Source of the DNA: CAVXZE01 sp963766175
Lineage (GTDB): Bacteria > Myxococcota_A > UBA9160 > UBA6930
Assembly: GCA_963766175.1 (NCBI GenBank)
Contig: CAVXZE010000010.1
Coordinates: 228,454-292,453 of the forward strand
Length of the DNA: 64,000 nt
Reading direction: 5' to 3'
The notes beneath the pieces were generated by a model, which saw nothing but the letters and a program-made list of their open reading frames with translations, made no database searches and was not told where the DNA came from. The position numbers and the translations under genes were made by a program. Below, in pieces: positions 1 through 8,100 of this stretch (position 1 is its first letter; each line of letters starts with the position of its first letter).

Positions 1-330
1 GAGCCCCGGCCTCTTCCGCAGGATGCGCAGCCGCCCGGTCTTCCTGTTGAAGACTCGCAGCCGCGATTCGAGACTACCTACTGGATGGTCCTCGAGGTGG
101 AGGCCGCCAGCGGTCAGCCGCGCTTCGTGGTCATCGACGGAGGCATCAAGAACGGACTCCAGAGGGGATTCCGGGGTCGCCTGATCGAGCGCGGCAGATC
201 CATCGCCGAGATCGAGATCGTCGAAGTCTACGACGAGGGCAGCCGTGCGCGTATCGCGACGGAGCTCGCGGATCGGATCACGCCTCAGACGGCGGCGGAG
301 ATCGACGTTCCGGTCGCCGACAAGCGGTGA
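1..330 (+). CDS. C-terminal part of an unidentified protein (5' end outside window)
   Basis: The frame is open from base 1 to the TGA at 328-330, so only the last 109 residues are seen. A Pro/Gln-rich linker (about residues 1-22) is followed by a small mixed alpha/beta or beta-barrel-like segment containing IKNGLQRGFRGRLI and an acidic IAEIEIVEVYDEGSRARI stretch. This resembles the short C-terminal beta domains found at the ends of bacterial secretion or flagellar accessory proteins, but I do not recognise the family. It lies 12 bases upstream of the FHA/lytic transglycosylase gene on the same strand and is probably the preceding member of the same FHA/VWA/PP2C operon. Confidence 0.6.
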   Translation, partial: EPRPLPQDAQPPGLPVEDSQPRFETTYWMVLEVEAASGQPRFVVIDGGIKNGLQRGFRGRLIERGRSIAEIEIVEVYDEGSRARIATELADRITPQTAAEIDVPVADKR

Positions 331-342
331 GGGCGGGGCTCG

Positions 343-1686
343 ATGCGCGCGCACCTGATCCAAGTTGCGGACGATCGAGCGATAGCGTCGACCCCCTTGC
401 CGACCCGCGGTCTCGAGATCGGCCGCGACGCCGATGCCGATCTCCCCATCGAAAGCGAAAGAGTGTCGCGTCGCCACGCCCGCATCCACGGCGAAGGCGG
501 CCGTCACCTGCTCTCGGATCTGGGAAGCGCCAACGGCACCTTCCTGAACGGACACCGCGTGCAGCAACCGGTGATCCTGAATCACGGGGACCAAGTCGAT
601 CTGGCCGGGGAGATCACCTTCGTCTACCAGGTCGCCTCGCCTCGACGGGTCCATTGGCTGGGAGCGCTGGCCGCCGTCCTCCTGGCTGCGGCCGGGGCCT
701 GGGCGGTCTGGGGACAGCTGCGGGAGCGGCCCGACCCGGTCTGGGACGGCGCGCTCGCCCTGGCGGACGAGGGAATCGCAGCGGAGCGCGCCGGCGATCC
801 CGTCGCCGCCAGGGCCAAGCTCAAGTCCGCCGCGGGCCTGCTCTACAAGGGCGGAGAGCTCGACGACTTCGAGCGCGCACGGGTGATGACGGTGGCGATG
901 CAGCGCATCGGCGAGCGGCTCGACCAAGACGTCGACCTCCCGGCCCTCTACGAGCGAGTTCTCGAGAGCTCTCAACCTCCGGGTTCCAGCTCGTCGAGTC
1001 GGGGCCGGAGCATCAACTGTCCGCTGGATCGGGTCGACGGCACCCGGATCGAGGCCTGCATCGCGGCTCAGGTCCATGCGCTCTTTGCCGAGCTTCGCCA
1101 GCCGGTGGATCAGATTCCCGACTCCTTCTACGCGGATGTGGGCCGGCAGCTGCGCCAGGAGCGGGACTTCATCCAACGCGCCCTCTTGCGCGGGGCGCCG
1201 ATTCTTTCCGAGCTGGAGCGAGCCCTGGTGGCCAAGAAGATGCCGCCGCTGCTTCACTACGTGGCCCTGATCGAGAGCGGCTACCGGAGTGACGCCCGGA
1301 GTCCCCAGGGCGCCGTGGGCCTGTGGCAGCTGATGCGGTCCACGGCGCGGGAGTACGGCCTCGAAGTCAGTGACTCCGTTGACGAGCGAGAGGACGTGGC
1401 CAAGTCCAGCGATGCGGCGGCCCAGTACATGCAGCACCTGGTGTTCGAGTTCGGCTCCGACGCCCTGCTGCTCGCCTTGGCCGGGTACAACTTCGGCCAG
1501 GGGCAGGTCCGCGCGAGGCTCAAGCAGCTCGACGATCCCTTCAGCGATCGCTCCTATTGGAGACTGGTAGAGACCGGCCTGCTTCCCGAGGAGACTGCGC
1601 TGTACGTGACCCGCTTCGTAGCGGCCGCCATCGCCGGCGAGGCCGGGGTACCCGGCCGGGACGCACTGGCAGCGGCGGGGTATTGA
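343..1686 (+). CDS. FHA domain - transmembrane - lytic transglycosylase (SLT) fusion
   Basis: The 447-residue protein has three parts. An N-terminal FHA domain (about residues 20-95) carries GRDADADL, SRRHARI and SANGTFLNG, the phosphothreonine-binding loops. One membrane helix follows (about 105-127). A C-terminal SLT-type lytic transglycosylase domain (about 290-430) shows ALIESGY with the catalytic Glu near residue 311, then GAVGLWQLM and AGYNFGQG. The topology puts FHA in the cytoplasm and the murein-cleaving domain in the periplasm. SLT enzymes cut glycan strands with 1,6-anhydro product formation; FHA domains bind phosphothreonine proteins. With the downstream FHA, VWA-FHA and PP2C genes this suggests phospho-signal-controlled wall cleavage, perhaps to seat an envelope machine. 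The coupling is inference; both domains are clear. Confidence 0.9.
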   Translation: MRAHLIQVADDRAIASTPLPTRGLEIGRDADADLPIESERVSRRHARIHGEGGRHLLSDLGSANGTFLNGHRVQQPVILNHGDQVDLAGEITFVYQVASPRRVHWLGALAAVLLAAAGAWAVWGQLRERPDPVWDGALALADEGIAAERAGDPVAARAKLKSAAGLLYKGGELDDFERARVMTVAMQRIGERLDQDVDLPALYERVLESSQPPGSSSSSRGRSINCPLDRVDGTRIEACIAAQVHALFAELRQPVDQIPDSFYADVGRQLRQERDFIQRALLRGAPILSELERALVAKKMPPLLHYVALIESGYRSDARSPQGAVGLWQLMRSTAREYGLEVSDSVDEREDVAKSSDAAAQYMQHLVFEFGSDALLLALAGYNFGQGQVRARLKQLDDPFSDRSYWRLVETGLLPEETALYVTRFVAAAIAGEAGVPGRDALAAAGY

Positions 1687-1716
1687 GGGGCCGCAGACCC
1701 GGGTGAAAGGGATAGG

Positions 1717-2475
1717 ATGGCGGAGATTTCGGGTTTCGGTTCGGGGTGCCCTCGGGGTATCCTGCGGGCTGCCCCACCCGGAGAGCCCGCCCCGGACGAC
1801 TTCCCCGCGTCCGAGACGGAGGTTGACGAGGTCCGCGTGGCATTCCGCGATTTCTTTCGCCGCATCCGCATGCTAGCGCGCCGCGACCACCGGCTCGGAG
1901 GGGAGCGGCGGGGGGCGCAGCCACGGCACCGGCAGCCGGGCGAGGCCACGATTGCCCTGGGAGGCGCCGGTGCTGCCCATGAGGGGGCGGCCACAGTGCA
2001 CCCCGCCTCCGCGGGGCTAGCCGCAGAGTCCTCGTCCGAGAGGCCCACGGTCATCGTCCCGCGCGTCCCGGCGCAGACCTACGAGGCGTCCCAGGCGTCC
2101 TCGGAGCCCGCTCTGGGTGGCGGGGTCGATCCGTTGGCTGCGACCCGCGTGGTCGCCGCGGCCGGGGAGAAACCTCTCGGCCCGGTGTTGGGTGTGCTGG
2201 TCGCCGTGGAGGGGGAACTCGAGGGCGCGATTCTCCCGATCCGAGGTGGCAGCAACCGGCTCGGGCGTCATCCCGAGTCCGAGGTCTTTCTTCCCAGCGA
2301 ATGGATCTCACGCCAGCACGCGAGGATCGAGTACGAGCAGGGGATCTTCGCGATCGAGGCATCCAGCGACAAGCCGACCCTCGTCAATTCCGAGCGGATC
2401 GAGGGAAGCGAGCTTCACGACGGAGACTACATCAAGCTCGGAAAGACCACGCTGCGGTTCCGCACCGTCCTGTGA
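1717..2475 (+). CDS. FHA-domain protein with disordered N-terminus
   Basis: The 252-residue protein has a low-complexity Arg/Ala/Pro/Gly-rich first half (about 1-155) and a C-terminal FHA fold (about 160-252) with GGSNRLGRHPESEVFL, SRQHARIEY and a terminal DGDYIKLGKTTLRF. The usual NGT after the histidine loop is degenerate (PTLVNSERIEG), so phosphothreonine recognition may differ from a standard FHA. No membrane segment or signal peptide is visible, so it is probably cytoplasmic. The ATG at 1717 follows an AAGGG-type ribosome site. It sits 30 bases after the FHA/SLT gene and 14 bases before the VWA-FHA gene in one apparent operon. Likely an adaptor that docks phosphorylated partners; the partner is unknown. 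Confidence 0.8.
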   Translation: MAEISGFGSGCPRGILRAAPPGEPAPDDFPASETEVDEVRVAFRDFFRRIRMLARRDHRLGGERRGAQPRHRQPGEATIALGGAGAAHEGAATVHPASAGLAAESSSERPTVIVPRVPAQTYEASQASSEPALGGGVDPLAATRVVAAAGEKPLGPVLGVLVAVEGELEGAILPIRGGSNRLGRHPESEVFLPSEWISRQHARIEYEQGIFAIEASSDKPTLVNSERIEGSELHDGDYIKLGKTTLRFRTVL

Positions 2476-2489
2476 GGATCGGGGATGTG

Positions 2490-3812
2490 ATGATGGGGAA
2501 GTCCTGGCTCATCCCGCTGCTGATCTTCGCGAGTGTCGCCTCCCGTGCGTCCGAGCAGGGGGTCGCGGACGCCGAACCTCTCGAGATTCGCCGCGTGGAA
2601 CGGGTTCAGCTGGACGATGTCCACCCCGGTGCCGGCGGTGAAGAGGTCGTCGATCTCTACTTCCGAGCCCAGGACGAGCAAGGGCAACCCATCGAGGATC
2701 TTCGGCGGGTCGATGTGGAAGTTCGGGAGGATCTCCGCAGGGTGTCCTCCGACGAGATCGTCCGAATGACGACCCTCGAGGATGCGGGACTGGGCGTGAC
2801 CTGTGTGCTCGCCCTGGACACGAGTCGCACGATGATCGGCCAGCCCTTCGAGAGAGCGAAGTCCGCAGCGCTCCGCTTCCTCGACAGGCTAGGGACGGGG
2901 GACGCGCTCGCAATCGTGACCTTCGCCAGCACGGTGGAGGTGGCGGCGTCCTTCACGGACTCCCACCCCAGCGCGCGAGATCGCCTCGGTGGCATCGAGA
3001 TCGATCAGAACGCGATGTCCACGGTCTTCTACGACGGGATCTACCAGGCGGCGGAGCTGGTTCGCCACGGGTTCGATCTGCCGCGTCGCGCCTTCGTGAT
3101 CGTGTTCTCCGATGGCAGGGACGGAGGGAGCACGCGCTCCCTCGATCAGGTCATTGCGCTGGCCAAGGGTGGTGGGAGCGAGCCGCGCATCCCGATCTTC
3201 ACGGTGGGGTATGCGGGCCGGGGTGGCGGTGGCCTCGAGGTCCTCCAGAAGCTCGCCGCGGAGACCGGGGGAGGATCCAGCCGGGCCAGCCACCTGAAGG
3301 AGTTCTACGACGAGACGCTCCAGCAGATGCGGCAGAGCTATCTGCTCCGCTACGAGTCCGACATGGACGGGAGCGAACACGTGGTCGAGGTGGCGGCGGA
3401 GGGCAAGCCCGACTCCCGAAGCGCGACCTATCCGAAGATCGAAGGGGGAATCTGGCGCTGGCCTCTCGCGGCCGGATTGGCGGTCATCGCGCTCCTGGTG
3501 GCGCGGACGTTCATGGGGGGAAGATCTGCCGGGAGTCTGAGGGTCGTCCAGGGTTCCTTGCCGGAAGAGCGCTTTTCTCTGCGCAGGGGCCGCACGAGAA
3601 TCGGCTCGCTCGGGGAGAACGACGTCGTCATCGACACCGACTTCGTGTCCCGTCACCACGCCGAGATTCACGCCAGCGGCGGGGGATTTCGGATCGAAGA
3701 TCTCCGCTCTACCAACGGCACACTGGTGAACGGTGCGCCGATCCAGTCGAGTCCGCTTCAGCCCGGTGACCGGATCCGGATCGGTGACGTGGAAATGGTG
3801 TTCGAACGATGA
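2490..3812 (+). CDS. VWA - transmembrane - FHA protein
   Basis: The 440-residue protein starts at ATG 2490; the longer open frame back to 2301 overlaps the preceding gene and is not used. An N-terminal signal-anchor (IPLLIFASVASRAS) is followed by a VWA domain (about 100-290) with a MIDAS-type DTSRT near residue 110 and FSDGRDGG. A second hydrophobic helix lies near 325-345 and a C-terminal FHA domain (about 355-440) has RRGRTRIGS, SRHHAEIHA and STNGTLVNG. The predicted arrangement is an extracytoplasmic VWA domain and a cytoplasmic FHA domain. Such proteins resemble VWFA-containing proteins near Ser/Thr kinase genes. Its stop overlaps the start of the PP2C gene by 4 nt (ATGA), implying translational coupling with the phosphatase. 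Confidence 0.85.
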   Translation: MMGKSWLIPLLIFASVASRASEQGVADAEPLEIRRVERVQLDDVHPGAGGEEVVDLYFRAQDEQGQPIEDLRRVDVEVREDLRRVSSDEIVRMTTLEDAGLGVTCVLALDTSRTMIGQPFERAKSAALRFLDRLGTGDALAIVTFASTVEVAASFTDSHPSARDRLGGIEIDQNAMSTVFYDGIYQAAELVRHGFDLPRRAFVIVFSDGRDGGSTRSLDQVIALAKGGGSEPRIPIFTVGYAGRGGGGLEVLQKLAAETGGGSSRASHLKEFYDETLQQMRQSYLLRYESDMDGSEHVVEVAAEGKPDSRSATYPKIEGGIWRWPLAAGLAVIALLVARTFMGGRSAGSLRVVQGSLPEERFSLRRGRTRIGSLGENDVVIDTDFVSRHHAEIHASGGGFRIEDLRSTNGTLVNGAPIQSSPLQPGDRIRIGDVEMVFER

Positions 3813-4738
3813 GCGGGAATCATCCCCAGTGGATCCAGACGGCGTCGCATAGCCACGTGGGCCTGGTCCGCAGCGTCAATCAGGACCGCTACGCCGAGTT
3901 CGAAGATGGTCGTGGCAATCGCCTGCTCGTCGTGGCCGACGGAATGGGCGGGCACCGCGGCGGAGAGACGGCGAGCCGCCTGGCGGTAGAGACCATCGGC
4001 GAGGTCTTCGAGGGCTCCGAGGAGTCGCTCGAGCAGACCATGAGGAGCGCCGTCGAGACGGCGAACGACCGGATTCACGAATGCGCCAGTGCGGACCCGG
4101 ATCTCGCGGGGATGGGCACCACCGTCGTCGGGCTGGCCCTCGGGAAGGAGGGAGAGGCGTGGGTGGCGCACGTGGGGGACAGCCGTCTCTACCTGCTGCG
4201 GGATGGAAGACTGGATGCACTCACGGCGGACCATTCACTGGTGGCGGAGATGCACCGACAGGGCTTTCTCAGCGCCGAGGAAGCGCTGGTGCATCCCCGG
4301 CGCAACGAGCTGACGCGATCCGTCGGGGTGACACCTGGAGTGGAGGCGGAGATCAGCAGGATCGCGGTGAGGCCCGGTGACCGCTTCCTGCTCTGTTCGG
4401 ACGGCCTCTGCGGCTACGTGGGGGACGACGAGATCCGAGAGGTTCTCGAGTCCGAGTCACCGCCCAGAGCCGCTCGCCTGCTGGTGGATCGCGCCAACGC
4501 CAAAGGCGGGCACGACAACGTCACCGCCCAGGTAGTGGCCATCGCGGAAGACGCGCCGCTCGGAGGTGATGGCGCCGACGAGAATGCGACATCGCTCCCT
4601 TCCACGAGGCGAGAGGCGATGGACCCTCTCGGTCCGGCGCACGGGGCGCGCCGGATTTCTCGGCTCGCACTGGCCGGGAGTGTGCTGGTGGGGCTTCTCC
4701 TGGCGGGCACAGCGCTCTGGGTGCTTCTCCGGGGGTGA
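3809..4738 (+). CDS. PP2C-family serine/threonine phosphatase, membrane-tailed
   Basis: The 309-residue protein is a PPM/PP2C phosphatase like PrpC/Stp1. Conserved metal-site motifs are in order: VNQDRYAEF (about 22-32), VVADGMGGHRGGE (about 42-54), GTTVVGLAL, AHVGDSRLYLL, LCSDGLCGYV and GGHDNVTAQV. A Ser/Thr-rich linker and one C-terminal hydrophobic helix (about 285-305) would tether it to the inner membrane, as in other Ser/Thr kinase-phosphatase systems. It removes phosphate from Ser/Thr and is the natural antagonist of a kinase that would produce ligands for the upstream FHA domains. No kinase gene is in the window; it may lie upstream. It ends 16 bases from the convergent LysRS gene. 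Confidence 0.92.
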   Translation: MSGNHPQWIQTASHSHVGLVRSVNQDRYAEFEDGRGNRLLVVADGMGGHRGGETASRLAVETIGEVFEGSEESLEQTMRSAVETANDRIHECASADPDLAGMGTTVVGLALGKEGEAWVAHVGDSRLYLLRDGRLDALTADHSLVAEMHRQGFLSAEEALVHPRRNELTRSVGVTPGVEAEISRIAVRPGDRFLLCSDGLCGYVGDDEIREVLESESPPRAARLLVDRANAKGGHDNVTAQVVAIAEDAPLGGDGADENATSLPSTRREAMDPLGPAHGARRISRLALAGSVLVGLLLAGTALWVLLRG

Positions 4739-4754
4739 TCCAACCTCTCTACGG

Positions 4755-6389
4755 TCAGCTGCGCCGAGCTTCGAGGCTGGGTTCGAGCAGGGGGAGGGCT
4801 CGCTCGGCTCCCATGGTGGCCAGCAACGTGGTGAGCTTGGGACCCTTCGGTCGGGCGATCAGCAGATCGTAGATCACCGGAAACAGCGCCTCGGGTCGAA
4901 GCGGAGTGTTCTCGAAGAGGTTCTTGACGTGGGAGACGAGGGCTTCCTCGTCGAGATCCGGCTCTCGTCGCAGGGTCTCCACCAGCTGCCGGAGGGCCGT
5001 TGCCTGGTGGTCGGTGAGCTCGCGCGTCGTCGGCTCGGAGCGGATCCGGTAGCGAAAGGTGTCCGGGGCGTACTTGTCGATCCATGTCCACACGCGGCGT
5101 GCCCGTTCCCCGAACCGGCGCCTCTCGCCGTCGCTCCGGATCGACCCCGTGGCCTCGTAGTACGCCCGGGCGCGCTCGATGTCGCCGTCGTAGATCTGCA
5201 GGATCATGCTGAGCGAGCGAAACGCGGGGACGAAGGGGAGGAGGTCGCCGGACTGGATCCGGTGGTTGTCGACGCTGGCGAGCTGGAGGGTGCGGCGTGC
5301 CGTCTGTCGCTTCCTGTCGCCGCGCCCTCCGTCGTCGGCCTGGTGGGCGGCCTGACAGGTGCGATCGTAATCTTCGTAGAGCTTGATCACGTCGAGGTCG
5401 AAGGAGACCTGGAATTCGGAATTGGGACGGTAGCTGGCGAAGAGCCAGCGCAACATCTCGGGCTCGTAGATCTCCAGCGCGTCGCTCACGGTAACGGCGC
5501 CGCCGGCCGAGCTGGAGATCTTGCCTCCCCGTCCCTTGATGCGAACGAAGTCGTAGGCGACGTATTCCGGCGCGCGAGCGCCGTACACTTCGCGGACGAT
5601 CTCCTTGCCGGTGTCGTAGCTGCCGCCGGCGGAGGTGTGATCCTTGCCGCCGGGTTCGAAAGAGACGCCCTCGTGGGCCCAACGCATGGGCCAGTCGATA
5701 CGCCAGGGCAGCTTTACGTTGCCTCCCTCGCGCAGATCGAGCTGGCGCTCGTGCCCGCAGCTGCGGCACCGGTAGCTCACACACCACTCGCCATCCCACT
5801 CGAAGTCGAGTCGATCGCGGCCGCAATCGTCGCAGAAGCCGGCCAGCGGTAGCCAGTCGTCGCCGAGCAGCTCGTTGCGGTGCCGGTTGAGGATCTCCCG
5901 GATTCGATCTCTCTGCTCGAGAGCGCGACGGATGCCCTGGGCGTAATCGCCGGCGCGGTAGCGCCGGGACTGCCGGATGAACTCGGGCTCGATCCCCAGC
6001 GGTTCGATGCTCTTCGCGAAGGCGTCGATCTGGTGACTGGCATAGCTGTCGTGTGCACCGCAGGGATCAGGAACATCGGCGATGCTGCGGCGCAGATTGG
6101 CCTGCAGCATCTCCTGCTCCGGCATGTCCTGGGGGACCTTGCGAAAGACGTCGAAGTCGTCCCAGGAGTAGATGAAGCGGACCTTCGCGCCCTGGTCGCG
6201 CAGCGCGCGGGCCAGGAAGTCGACGGTGATGACCTCGCGAAGATTGCCGATGTGAACCACGCCCGAAGGGGTAATCCCCGCCGCGACCACGAAGAGCTCC
6301 GCGTCCGGATGGGCGGCCATCGTCTTTCGTGCCGCCTGGTCGGCCCAGTGGGAGAAATAGGGATCGGGCTTGGCGCGTCTCTGGCCCAT
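4755..6389 (-). CDS. lysK: Class I lysyl-tRNA synthetase
   Basis: The 544-residue protein charges tRNA-Lys but has the class I Rossmann catalytic fold, not the common class II fold. The HIGH-type motif is GVVHIGN (about residues 43-49) and the KMSKS-type loop is GGKISSSAGG near 285-292. A four-cysteine zinc-ribbon-like insert (CDDCGRDRLDF and CRSCGHE) lies near 195-225. The C-terminal helical part is typical for tRNA binding. The ATG at 6389 is used; an in-frame GTG at 6410 is possible. Class I LysRS is known from archaea, spirochaetes, some alpha- and deltaproteobacteria and actinobacteria. A gene of this type is a useful lineage marker. It is divergent from the acyl-CoA dehydrogenase gene with about 120 bases between. 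Confidence 0.93.
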   Translation of the reverse strand: MGQRRAKPDPYFSHWADQAARKTMAAHPDAELFVVAAGITPSGVVHIGNLREVITVDFLARALRDQGAKVRFIYSWDDFDVFRKVPQDMPEQEMLQANLRRSIADVPDPCGAHDSYASHQIDAFAKSIEPLGIEPEFIRQSRRYRAGDYAQGIRRALEQRDRIREILNRHRNELLGDDWLPLAGFCDDCGRDRLDFEWDGEWCVSYRCRSCGHERQLDLREGGNVKLPWRIDWPMRWAHEGVSFEPGGKDHTSAGGSYDTGKEIVREVYGARAPEYVAYDFVRIKGRGGKISSSAGGAVTVSDALEIYEPEMLRWLFASYRPNSEFQVSFDLDVIKLYEDYDRTCQAAHQADDGGRGDRKRQTARRTLQLASVDNHRIQSGDLLPFVPAFRSLSMILQIYDGDIERARAYYEATGSIRSDGERRRFGERARRVWTWIDKYAPDTFRYRIRSEPTTRELTDHQATALRQLVETLRREPDLDEEALVSHVKNLFENTPLRPEALFPVIYDLLIARPKGPKLTTLLATMGAERALPLLEPSLEARRS

Positions 6390-6507
6390 CACCCCGAAGT
6401 TCTCGCCCACGCGGTTCCCGAGCGCAAGTGGAGCCGTCCGCGCTCGCGAAGGTTTCCTGGCATCCTTCCCCCAGCCTTATCCGTGCGATACGATCGGAAA
6501 CAACGCG

Positions 6508-8028
6508 ATGTCTCGGTTTCCCGACTACGACTTCTCTCCCTATCTCGAGTCACTCGGCCGAAACTGGTATCTGGAGGACGAGCTCTTGCGGCGCGTTCTC
6601 GTCCGCCTCGTGCCGAAGGACGCAGAAGCGTCAGAGGACCTCCTGGTCCATTTCGGGGAGCGGGCGGCTCTGGTCTATCGAGAGCTGGCGGACGTGATCG
6701 AACGGCCCGAGAAGCTTCCCTTCATCTCGCGGAAGGACGCATACGACCGGCGCCACGACCACGTGGTGCTTCCGCCCGAGACCTTGCGCATGCTGGCCGA
6801 GCAGCACGGCGCGCGGCTGGCCGGCGGCGAGCTGAACGACCTGGTGCGCTACGCAGCCATCTTCGTCCTGGCACAGAACGGGGAGACCGGCACGCTCTGC
6901 TCCCTGGCCTGCACCGATGGGCTGATCCGCGCGCTTCGGGAGCTCGGGAACGAGCCCCGCTCGCGGAGCGCGCTGGGGCGCCTCCTCGGCAATACACCTG
7001 GCGAATGGGTGCACGGCGCGCAGTTCGTGACGGAGGTTCAGGGAGGCTCGGATGCGGCTGCGAACGCCGTGCAGGCGGTGGGGGCGGGAGACGGAATGTT
7101 CCGCCTCTCGGGCAGGAAGTGGTTCTGCTCGAACTGCACCGCCGACTACTGGCTGCTGACGGCTCGGCCCGAGGGCGCCGTGGAGGGCGCCCGTGGCGTG
7201 GCTCTCTTCGTGGTGCCACGGCTCGGCGAGGACGGCGCGCCCAATGGCTATTCCATCGACCGGCTCAAGGACAAGCTCGGGACGCGCGCGCTTCCGACCG
7301 CCGAGATCGCCTTCGAGGGTGCCGAGGGCTGGATGCTCGGTCCAGCCGATGCGGGCCTCAAGAACATGGTCGCCATCGTGTTGGTCACCTCTCGCATCTT
7401 CAACGTGCTCGGTGCGGCGGGACTGGTGCGCGGGGCGTCACGCATCGCGGGCGCCTACTGCGGGTTCCGCGAAGCGTTCGGCTCGCGCATCCGCCAGATG
7501 CCGCTGGTCGCGGACTCCGTCCAGCGCATCCAGCGCCAATCCGACCTGGCGCTTGCCGGTGCCTTCGAGACCCTCGACCTCTGGCTCCGGCATCCGGCCC
7601 ACGGGCGAAGCATGGGGGACATCGCCGCGAGGGTTCACGTGAGCATCGCCAAGGCGGTCGCCACCCGCGTGGCGCAGTCGCTGGTCTACGAGGCGATGAT
7701 GCTGCTCGCGGGCAACGGCATCGAGGAGCAATTCTCGGCGCTGCCACGCCTGGTGCGCGACGCCGCGATCTTCGAGACCTGGGAGGGTCCCTACACGCTC
7801 CTGCTGATGCAGGCGCTCGACGACCTGGCTCGCTTCCAGGTGGGCGGCCGCGAAGAGGAGTTTCTAGCCCAGGTCTGGCCGACGGAGGAAATCCCAGGCG
7901 CGCTGGCATCGACGCTTCGCGAGGTGCTCGCCGACCCGACGTCCGAGAAGAATGTGCTGGGCTTCCGCGAGTTCGCTCACGACTACTACACCGCCTATCA
8001 GCGTGCAGCACTCAGCCACTATCGTTAG
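6508..8028 (+). CDS. AidB-like acyl-CoA dehydrogenase
   Basis: The 506-residue flavoprotein belongs to the long AidB-type branch of acyl-CoA dehydrogenases. It has TEVQGGSD in the substrate/FAD loop, KWFCSNCTADYWLLTARP in the beta domain, a C-terminal helical bundle, and FETWEGPYTLLLMQALDD where the FAD-stacking and active-site Glu region of the family lies. It would oxidise an acyl-CoA thioester to the 2-enoyl-CoA. Start ATG 6508 is preferred because family N-termini begin near this FPDYDFSPYL block; the longer open frame overlaps the LysRS gene. Two type III CoA-transferase genes follow on the same strand, so the three may activate and oxidise the same acid. AidB itself also binds DNA; that role is not implied here. 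Confidence 0.9.
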   Translation: MSRFPDYDFSPYLESLGRNWYLEDELLRRVLVRLVPKDAEASEDLLVHFGERAALVYRELADVIERPEKLPFISRKDAYDRRHDHVVLPPETLRMLAEQHGARLAGGELNDLVRYAAIFVLAQNGETGTLCSLACTDGLIRALRELGNEPRSRSALGRLLGNTPGEWVHGAQFVTEVQGGSDAAANAVQAVGAGDGMFRLSGRKWFCSNCTADYWLLTARPEGAVEGARGVALFVVPRLGEDGAPNGYSIDRLKDKLGTRALPTAEIAFEGAEGWMLGPADAGLKNMVAIVLVTSRIFNVLGAAGLVRGASRIAGAYCGFREAFGSRIRQMPLVADSVQRIQRQSDLALAGAFETLDLWLRHPAHGRSMGDIAARVHVSIAKAVATRVAQSLVYEAMMLLAGNGIEEQFSALPRLVRDAAIFETWEGPYTLLLMQALDDLARFQVGGREEEFLAQVWPTEEIPGALASTLREVLADPTSEKNVLGFREFAHDYYTAYQRAALSHYR

Positions 8029-8100
8029 TCTGGTCCTGTCCGAGCGATAGCGTGGCTCCGGGGGGTGGCCCGCGATCGGCCGATGATGCAGAAGGCTGGG

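Noticed and set aside
2301..2489. N-terminal extension of the VWA-FHA gene
   Set aside because: It overlaps the FHA gene in another frame and lacks family content; ATG 2490 begins with a signal-anchor.
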